This document shows positions 44,316 to 50,815 of a DNA stretch of 50,815 nucleotides, piece by piece. The notes beneath the pieces were generated by a model, which was not told the origin of the DNA, did not search any database, and worked only from the letters and a program-made list of their open reading frames with translations. A program made the position numbers and the translations under genes. The first letter of the stretch is position 1, and each line of letters begins with the position of its first letter. Source of the stretch: UBA11400 sp964550435 (GTDB lineage Bacteria > Bacteroidota > Rhodothermia > Balneolales > HLUCCA01). The stretch covers positions 1 to 50,815 of the forward strand of contig CAZJZI010000014.1 in the NCBI GenBank assembly GCA_964550435.1. The letters are read 5' to 3'.

Positions 44316-47300
44316 TTATTTCCCCCACATCCCCGCAAATGTTAAAATCAGTATCGTACTAAAACCTAATCCCCAGACCACGACCACAGCTAAATCATTC
44401 CAAAATGGATCCGTACCCACAAGAATAAGTGGGATCAACCCTGCTATGGTAGTAAGTGATGTTATCAGGATGGCTCTGAATCTGTTTTTGTACACATGGA
44501 CCCAGCTTCTTATACCCCATACCCCAAGCTTGCGCAATTCATCTTTGTCGTGGATAAGTAAAATTGCATTGTTCACAACAACTCCAACGCTAAGCAAGGT
44601 GCCGGCAATGGCTCCCTGTCCGAAATTGAGTTCATGAAACAAAATCCCGCTCATCACACCTAAAAGTGCTAAAGGAACAGCCATAATGACTACAAATGGA
44701 TCTCTCCACCGCTCTAAAAGTGCAGAAACAATCATCCAGACGCTCAAAAGTGCCATGAGCATGATAAAAAGCATATTCTGACGTTGCTCGGTCTGTCCAA
44801 ATGACCAAAAATTATCATCTTCATAGGTAATTCCGATCGGAAACGGGAACTGCTCGAGCAGGTTGTCTCTGAATGTGGTCGCCATTTGAGGCGGTCCCAT
44901 GAAATCATATGCAATTGTACGACTGTATGACTGATCTTCTCGTCTGATTTCACTTAAAATATCTCGCTTTTCCAACTCAGCGATTTCAGCCATGGTAAAA
45001 AACGTGTTTTCGTAGTTTCGCGGACGATCTCTAAAATCCATCCAATACTGATTCTTCCGTTCTCCCACACCCATCAGGTACATTCTTTGCCCTTGGAACT
45101 CCACACGTCCCTGGATGTTCTCCGGATTTATATCCACTTGTAGTACATCGAGCACGTTTCTCCGATTCATTCCCTTAGAGACGATTTGGGATTCATCCAA
45201 TTGAAGAAAATACTGCTGGAGGTCTCCACGACTAAAAAAGCCTGTCTGATTAATGTCTACATTTTCAACTCTTCGATTACGCTCCAGACGAGCCTGAATC
45301 ATTCGGGCTGTTTCTTCCAATCCAGTGTATGAATACCCTTTCAGCCGGATGTTTCCTTGTGAAAAACTTCCTCCTCCGGAAAAGTAACTTTCTCCCAAAC
45401 CCGAAACCGAAATTCTCGAGTTGCCGGTTCTTGCTGCCAGGTATGCCAACTCAGCATATAAAATATACGGCTCGGGCTGTGTAAGTTGATCATCTTTGAT
45501 ATGAAAGATCATCCTCGCACCAAATTGTTCAGATATCGTGGTTTCAAAGTACTCAAACGCTTCTCGATAGGGTTCGGAAATGAGTTCGAAATTACGGGCA
45601 ATTTTATCGATTTCTTCTAAAGGTGTTCCTTGTGGCGTATTGATTGAAACAAAAATACGCTCACCCTGTGATCCGCCCCAAGGTTCTCCAAAGTAGGTTT
45701 TATTAAAGAATTGGTAGGTAATTCCACCGATCCATTTGTCGATTTCCCGTTTATTTTCAAAGTATGGTTTGGTCACTGTCCGAACCCAGGAATCACCTTC
45801 CCAAACAGGTTCGGTGATAGTGAACGTCGGTAGTCCAATGGCAACAAACAAAGCAATTGTGAATATCCATCGTAGTTTTTTGCGATAATGAAAAATCCGG
45901 ACCAAACTAAATCTACGAACAATTTTTCTGGCCCAAACTGGAAGTCTAACCGTGCTGTTTCGTTTCTCTTTCACAGATGGTGGAACCAGCCAGATTATGG
46001 AATAAGGAATCCAGGTGAGTGAAACCAGAACAGATGCCAACAAGGTAAAAGATAGTGATTGAGCCAGCGGAACCAGAAACATACGAACCTCTTCCATCGC
46101 AAACAGAAGGGGGATGAATATTCCAACCGTTGTCAAAGTACTTCCCAATACTGGAACCACTGCTTTTACCAGATTCTCTTTCATGTGAAGTATCCGCTCA
46201 TCCCGTCCAGCTGGAAGTCCTGGATTTACATACTCAAATACAACAACTGCATTATCGATAATCATACCGATTGCTACCGTAATACCTGCCAGAGTAAGCA
46301 CATTTATTGTAATATCCATTAAAAACAGGATGGTAATACTGATCAAAATCGAAAAGACAATACTACCCAAAATGATAAATGGAGCCCTGAATCGTCGAAT
46401 AAATGCTAAAAGAACGATAAAAACACTCAAAATCGAGTAAATGGACTGTAATTGGAGCTCGTCGAGTTGTTTTCGAAGCCTTTCGGTATTGTCCTGCTCC
46501 ATTCGCAGTTCCACTCCTTCTGAAAGTTCAGTCTGAATCACAGCCATTCTTTCGCGGATTTCGTTTGCCAGAATAAGTGCATCAGCGCCACTTTCTTTCT
46601 CGAAAATGACCGTCAACGCGGTGTTCCCATTTATGCGTTTGATCTGGCGGTCTGGATAGTCCTGTAACTCAACATTTGCAACATCACCCAGTCTAATCTG
46701 TCGTTCAGAGTTCGCCAGTTTGATTGGCATTTGCTCAACATCCTGAGTATGGACGAATTGGGGTGGTACCATGATGGTGAACCGGCCAGCGCCAGTGTCG
46801 CTAAATCCCGCTGATCGCCATTGCAAGTTCTGTCTGATTTGACCAAGTAATAGTTGTGGCGACAAGTTTAGCTGCTCAATCATGTACATATCGAACACCA
46901 CACTCAAAGCGGGCTCTCTTACACCTTGTAAGTTAATTTCAGACAACCCATCTAAACCCATTAATGGGAGTCGTATGGATCTGTCGGCCAGTTCTAACAG
47001 TGCACGGGGCGGTAAATCAGCATGAACCGACCAGGTCATAAATGTGGTCATATCCGATAGTTCCTGAGGAACAGACCTGGAAATAGGGGATTGTACCAGA
47101 CTTTGTGGCAATGCATCTCTGATTGCAAACAAATATTCCTGGATTTCAACTGTTCTGAATTCGACCGGAGCGTCTTTACGAAAAGTAATTGTCACCCGAG
47201 AGAGCCCTTCAGAGGTTATTGAACTAATTTTCTCAACATCTCTGAGCCGGGACGCAACTTGTTCTACCTTCCGTGTAACTTCCTGTTCCATTACCTCTGG

Positions 47301-47453
47301 TGAGGTACTTCCCCAGTTATGCGTAATAGTAATGGTCGGAAGTTGAATATTAGGGGCTAACTCCATCGGGATACTCATCCACGCGGTTACACCGATTGTG
47401 AGAACCAAAAGGTAGAACAACGAAATGAGATATCTGCGGCGGAAGATGTTCAT
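44316..47453 (-). CDS. RND efflux permease (second permease of operon)
   Basis: This 1045-residue HAE1-like RND protein starts with MNIFRRRYLISLFYLLVL and the first periplasmic strand PNIQLPTITITHNWGSTSPE. TM4 has GITVAIGMIIDNAVVVFEYV (one relay Asp kept, the next is Asn). The second half shows VPLALLGVMSGILFH and LLSVGVVVNNAILLIHDKDE, where the permease signature usually carries Asp. It differs clearly from the permease at 48600, being shorter in some periplasmic loops. The adaptor gene precedes it by 4 bp. Two unlike permeases sharing one adaptor suggest a heteromeric pump of the MdtBC kind. The C-terminus (FAGMWGK) is only a few residues after TM12. Confidence 0.9.
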   Translation of the reverse strand: MNIFRRRYLISLFYLLVLTIGVTAWMSIPMELAPNIQLPTITITHNWGSTSPEVMEQEVTRKVEQVASRLRDVEKISSITSEGLSRVTITFRKDAPVEFRTVEIQEYLFAIRDALPQSLVQSPISRSVPQELSDMTTFMTWSVHADLPPRALLELADRSIRLPLMGLDGLSEINLQGVREPALSVVFDMYMIEQLNLSPQLLLGQIRQNLQWRSAGFSDTGAGRFTIMVPPQFVHTQDVEQMPIKLANSERQIRLGDVANVELQDYPDRQIKRINGNTALTVIFEKESGADALILANEIRERMAVIQTELSEGVELRMEQDNTERLRKQLDELQLQSIYSILSVFIVLLAFIRRFRAPFIILGSIVFSILISITILFLMDITINVLTLAGITVAIGMIIDNAVVVFEYVNPGLPAGRDERILHMKENLVKAVVPVLGSTLTTVGIFIPLLFAMEEVRMFLVPLAQSLSFTLLASVLVSLTWIPYSIIWLVPPSVKEKRNSTVRLPVWARKIVRRFSLVRIFHYRKKLRWIFTIALFVAIGLPTFTITEPVWEGDSWVRTVTKPYFENKREIDKWIGGITYQFFNKTYFGEPWGGSQGERIFVSINTPQGTPLEEIDKIARNFELISEPYREAFEYFETTISEQFGARMIFHIKDDQLTQPEPYILYAELAYLAARTGNSRISVSGLGESYFSGGGSFSQGNIRLKGYSYTGLEETARMIQARLERNRRVENVDINQTGFFSRGDLQQYFLQLDESQIVSKGMNRRNVLDVLQVDINPENIQGRVEFQGQRMYLMGVGERKNQYWMDFRDRPRNYENTFFTMAEIAELEKRDILSEIRREDQSYSRTIAYDFMGPPQMATTFRDNLLEQFPFPIGITYEDDNFWSFGQTEQRQNMLFIMLMALLSVWMIVSALLERWRDPFVVIMAVPLALLGVMSGILFHELNFGQGAIAGTLLSVGVVVNNAILLIHDKDELRKLGVWGIRSWVHVYKNRFRAILITSLTTIAGLIPLILVGTDPFWNDLAVVVVWGLGFSTILILTFAGMWGK

Positions 47454-47457
47454 GAAA

Positions 47458-48594
47458 TCAATCGCGAATTAAAACATTGACTTTTTGCTGATGTGAGAGC
47501 GCAAAATGACGATCTACTGCAAGCAAGTCACCTGGATTAAGTACATCTTCATTGAGAATAATATGTTCAGGGGTTACAATTGCGGGTTCCACATAAACCC
47601 ACTCGACCATTTCTTCGTCTTCATTCAATTTAAATACGAGTGTTCTTCCATCACGTTCTAATAATGCTGCTCGTGGAGCTCTGAGTCTACCAGTATGGAC
47701 TTCAGTAATGATTCTTCCGTTTACTGTCATACCTGTCTTTAAACGTTGCGACTCGTTAGATACTTCCACTATGATTTGCCCGGTTTTGCGCTCACGATTA
47801 ATAAGAGGGGAAATAGTGGAAATCCGTCCGGTGGTAGAATATCCAGTGGGAGTTGAAATTTGAACGTCCATACCTGTCCGTAATTTGGCTAATTCAGACT
47901 CAAGCACATCTAGCCTGACTCGGACACGATCGTGATCGAGTAATTGTCCCAGTTGAGTTCCTGCATTAATATATGCCCCGCTTGATAAATTTAAAGTTGT
48001 ATGAATGACTCCGCCGTAAGGTGCCGTTAAAACGGTATAATTGTACTCCAGTTCTGCTCTTTCAAGAGCTAGTCTGGCTTGAGCCAGTCCGAATTGTTGC
48101 TCCATGTTCCTCATTTCAGCATCAGTCATGGGAGAACGGTTTGGATCTCTTGACCGTAGTTGTTGCTCTATTTCCAGCTTCTGAGCTGCTTCATCGAGGG
48201 TATTTTTTGCCTCTGCTACCCGCAATCTCCATTCGTCAGCGACAAACAGAAGAAGTGTATCTCCTTTTTCAACTCTTCTACCATCTGTAATTTGGTGCCA
48301 GTCAATGAATCCACTTATTCGGGGTTGAATAGTTAGATCCCGTGCTGGTTCAACGGTTCCCTGGCTTTCAAGAAAGACCTGCAATGGTTCATCGCTTGTA
48401 GAAGCAAAAATTACATCCGGACGGATTTCAATAGATGAAGTATCCGGTTTTTCAGTCTCTTCTTCAGGTTCCGTACAAGCATTGAATAAGAGCCCTACCG
48501 AAATCAAGCTCAACAAAAGTACTTTATGCGCAGTTAATTGGTATTTGAGATCTTTCATGCTTTTAAGTGGTGAATTTTGGGATGATATGTGCAT
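47458..48594 (-). CDS. RND periplasmic adaptor (HlyD family) lipoprotein
   Basis: The protein has 378 residues from ATG 48594; Met13 (ATG at 48558) would place the SPII signal KVLLLSLISVGLLFNAC closer to the N-terminus and may be the true start. After the lipid Cys and a Glu-rich tether come a barrel or lipoyl strand (VEPARDLTIQPRISGFIDW), a coiled-coil hairpin (LRVAEAKNTLDEAAQKLEIE to ARLALERAELEYN), TVLTAPYGGVIHT and a barrel with VRVRLDVLESELAKL. It links two RND permeases to an outer-membrane channel encoded elsewhere. Gaps of 5 bp and 4 bp to its neighbours show an operon. Confidence 0.91.
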   Translation of the reverse strand: MHISSQNSPLKSMKDLKYQLTAHKVLLLSLISVGLLFNACTEPEEETEKPDTSSIEIRPDVIFASTSDEPLQVFLESQGTVEPARDLTIQPRISGFIDWHQITDGRRVEKGDTLLLFVADEWRLRVAEAKNTLDEAAQKLEIEQQLRSRDPNRSPMTDAEMRNMEQQFGLAQARLALERAELEYNYTVLTAPYGGVIHTTLNLSSGAYINAGTQLGQLLDHDRVRVRLDVLESELAKLRTGMDVQISTPTGYSTTGRISTISPLINRERKTGQIIVEVSNESQRLKTGMTVNGRIITEVHTGRLRAPRAALLERDGRTLVFKLNEDEEMVEWVYVEPAIVTPEHIILNEDVLNPGDLLAVDRHFALSHQQKVNVLIRD

Positions 48595-48599
48595 GATAA

Positions 48600-50815
48600 T
48601 TAGCTGTTAATTTCTGAACTGGATGCAATTTTATTGCTATGGGTAAGTCTGAAAAGTTGTGGAATCACAAATAATGTGAGCAAAGTGGATGTCAACATTC
48701 CTCCGATCAAAGCTGCTGCCAGGGCAAATCTGAATTCGTATCCTTCCCCGAATGGAATCAACATAGGAACCAGACCCAGTATAGTTGTGAGGGTAGTCAT
48801 TACGACCGGACGAAACCTATGCTTGCCCGCCAGGCGTATTGCCTGATCCAGATCGCCCGTTTCTTCATAATACCTACGCATGAAATCGACCTTCAAAATG
48901 GCATCATTTACGGCTATACCTGTCAGTATCAAAATTCCCATGAACGATAATGTGTTCAGACTATTATCTACTAACCAAAGCATAATTAATGAGCCAATCC
49001 ACGCAAATGGTATTGCGAATAAAATCAATGCAGGATACCTTAAGCTTTCATACTGGACCGACAGAATGATATAAATCAGGATTAAGCTTATTCCCAGGAG
49101 GATGAACATATCACTTAACAGACTATCTACCTGTAATGCAGACCCACCTGTTCTGACTTGAACTCCAGTTTGCCTAGTAAAATCAGAAATTATAGCCTGA
49201 ATTTTATATTTGTCCCACCACCAGTCGGTAAGTGTAAATGCTGTAATATAACTAAGCACAGGAGTTTGATTGATTCGCTCAAGTTGCTCGGGTTCCTGGA
49301 CGATAGTGATTTCAGCGACTTCTGAAATCGGAATATTTCGTCCACTTACTGATAACACTACCTGGGTGGGGTCAAATTGGGATGTCCCATCGCTAAACAG
49401 TCGAATCGCTATGCTTTCATCTTCACGATTCCATTCTGTGACCATACTCCCGCGGGCTCTGGACTCCAGATACTCAGTAACACTTTGTTCACTTAGCCCA
49501 TATCTTAGTAATTGACTGTTATTGAATCGAATCTGGTAAGTATTAACAATTTCAGGGTACTGCTTGATCAATGATGCCTCAAAACCTTTCCCTGTTAAAT
49601 ACTCATCCAATGCAAAGGCTGCCTTTTCTGAGAATTCTCTGTCAGTCCCAACCAAACGCATTACAACAGGAGTAGATGATTCTCCAAAGAAGGTGGAAAA
49701 GATATTTCCTCCACCCAATGACTCCAGGTTCCATCCAGATCGGGTTCCCACATAACTACCAATGACCTCATTGACCTTATTTGCCTGTTCAGAACCACTA
49801 ACCGGAATACGAATAGTGAACTTATTGAGCCCTTCTTTGGAGATTCGACCCAAGTTAGTTTGATCAGTATATCCTCCCATTGTAAGAATTCCGCTACTCG
49901 AAGTCCCGCTTGCAACGGTCCTGACCAACTCTGCTGCGGCACTTCGAGTTGTAGTTAGAGATGTGTTCCCTGGTAGACTCACACGGTACTCAACGCTTTG
50001 AGGTTCCGTTTCTGGCAAAACACCCTTAGGTAGAGCGTAAAAAGTAGCCACTGCAATTGAAGCAAGTACAAGAACGATTCCGAAAACCAAAACAGGCCTT
50101 TTGAGTGACCATTCCAACATAGATTCGTACTTATTCAATACACCGTCGAATATTCTGGTGAATCGTTTTTGAGATGCGGATTCCGAAACTACTTCTTTGA
50201 TGTTAGATGTTGACCTCGTTCTTTTCTGGATTGTTACAACCAATACAGGCAGGATTCCAATTGCAACCAGCAATGAAGCAAGTAAACTAATGGATAGTGT
50301 AAATGCCTGGTCTCTAAAAAATGCACCTTCAAATCCACCGAGAAATAGTAATGGAAGAAAGACCGAAATTGTTGTGAATGTTGATGCCGTAATTGCTAAT
50401 GCGATTTCTTTGGTACCCTGTTTCGCAGACTCGAACAGCTCCAATCCCTGGTCTCTGTAACGATTAATGTTTTCAAGCACTACGATGGCATTATCTACCA
50501 AAAGACCAATACCCAGAGTGAGTCCACTGAGTGATATTATATTCAATTGAACGCCACCCAAATACATCACAAAAAAAGTCAAAAAAATACTCACGGGAAT
50601 TGCTATTCCGATAGTAAATGGCATTCTGGGATCATTCAGAAACAAAAACAATATCAAAAAGGCAAGAATACCACCATAAGCGAGTGTTTGAAGCAAGTTT
50701 GATATCGAATTACTGATATAACTGGCACTTTCCTGCAACACCTGAATATCAACACCTGGAAATTGCTCTCGCATTTCATCTAACACTGGACCCACAGTTT
50801 CATAGACTGAAACAG
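48600..50815 (-). CDS. RND efflux permease, 5' end beyond window
   Basis: The frame is open to the right edge; codons before the apparent GTG at 50795 read VSVYETVGPVLDEM, so the gene begins outside the window and only the last 738 residues or so are seen. They include GGILAFLILFLFLNDPRMPFTIG-type TM2, TM4 with LGIGLLVDNAIVVLENINRYR, the porter domain (MLEWSLKRPVLVFGIVL, PLPKGVLPETEP-like strand) and the C-terminal TM set GILILTGIAVNDAILKVDFM and VVMTTLTTILGLVPMLI. It is an HAE1-type drug or lipophile exporter, first known gene of the three-gene efflux operon, with the adaptor 5 bp downstream. Confidence 0.92.
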   Translation of the reverse strand, partial: VSVYETVGPVLDEMREQFPGVDIQVLQESASYISNSISNLLQTLAYGGILAFLILFLFLNDPRMPFTIGIAIPVSIFLTFFVMYLGGVQLNIISLSGLTLGIGLLVDNAIVVLENINRYRDQGLELFESAKQGTKEIALAITASTFTTISVFLPLLFLGGFEGAFFRDQAFTLSISLLASLLVAIGILPVLVVTIQKRTRSTSNIKEVVSESASQKRFTRIFDGVLNKYESMLEWSLKRPVLVFGIVLVLASIAVATFYALPKGVLPETEPQSVEYRVSLPGNTSLTTTRSAAAELVRTVASGTSSSGILTMGGYTDQTNLGRISKEGLNKFTIRIPVSGSEQANKVNEVIGSYVGTRSGWNLESLGGGNIFSTFFGESSTPVVMRLVGTDREFSEKAAFALDEYLTGKGFEASLIKQYPEIVNTYQIRFNNSQLLRYGLSEQSVTEYLESRARGSMVTEWNREDESIAIRLFSDGTSQFDPTQVVLSVSGRNIPISEVAEITIVQEPEQLERINQTPVLSYITAFTLTDWWWDKYKIQAIISDFTRQTGVQVRTGGSALQVDSLLSDMFILLGISLILIYIILSVQYESLRYPALILFAIPFAWIGSLIMLWLVDNSLNTLSFMGILILTGIAVNDAILKVDFMRRYYEETGDLDQAIRLAGKHRFRPVVMTTLTTILGLVPMLIPFGEGYEFRFALAAALIGGMLTSTLLTLFVIPQLFRLTHSNKIASSSEINS

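Overview
The window reads as chromosomal DNA of a Gram-negative bacterium of the Bacteroidota/Balneolota/Rhodothermota grouping, probably free-living and probably marine. The signs are two SusC/SusD outer-membrane pairs, Bacteroidota-style SPII lipoproteins, few Shine-Dalgarno sequences, moderate-to-low GC, a secreted tricorn-like protease, a penicillin-acylase homologue and several S9 peptidases. The lineage is inferred from gene families only. No rRNA, tRNA, CRISPR array, transposase or phage gene was seen.

Layout. Positions 1-8821 hold signalling genes: the tail of one sensor kinase, a secreted tricorn-type S41 protease, a cytosolic kinase with five GAF domains, a response regulator broken by two in-frame stops, and a receiver-PP2C phosphatase. 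Positions 8915-11648 hold a tight four-gene cluster (SDR, RibD-C/DHFR-like reductase, CYTH triphosphate-tunnel protein, FolB fused to a cupin). I read it as a pterin-modifying operon, and it is the best candidate in the window for an undescribed pathway. Positions 11880-23872 hold an S9 peptidase and two SusC/SusD pairs that diverge from a 531-bp palindrome-rich regulatory region. With no carbohydrate enzymes nearby, peptide uptake fits better than a polysaccharide locus.

Positions 24165-35594 form a copper-resistance island: an AraC regulator with an N-terminal HMA-like metal domain, a CopA-type P1B ATPase interrupted by an in-frame amber codon, a secreted Cys-rich protein, CusA, a TolC-type channel, CusB with an extra metal-binding domain and a C-terminal DUF3347, and a free DUF3347 lipoprotein. 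Several intergenic regions here carry heptameric short tandem repeats folded into inverted pairs, a perfect 20-bp palindrome and a cluster of DnaA-box-like 9-mers.

Positions 35701-50815 are mostly minus-strand: an NAD-type isocitrate dehydrogenase with a REP-like sequence inside its reading frame, a receiver plus receiver-PAS-kinase pair, a penicillin-acylase-family hydrolase with a small membrane protein, a glutamyl-endopeptidase-like S9 enzyme, and an RND efflux operon with two different permeases around one lipoprotein adaptor. The first permease runs off the right edge.

How they work together: secreted proteases and SusCD transporters suggest protein or peptide scavenging. CopA handles cytoplasmic copper and the Cus system periplasmic copper. 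The kinases and the receiver-PP2C protein look like a phosphorelay into a partner-switching or phosphatase output whose targets lie elsewhere.
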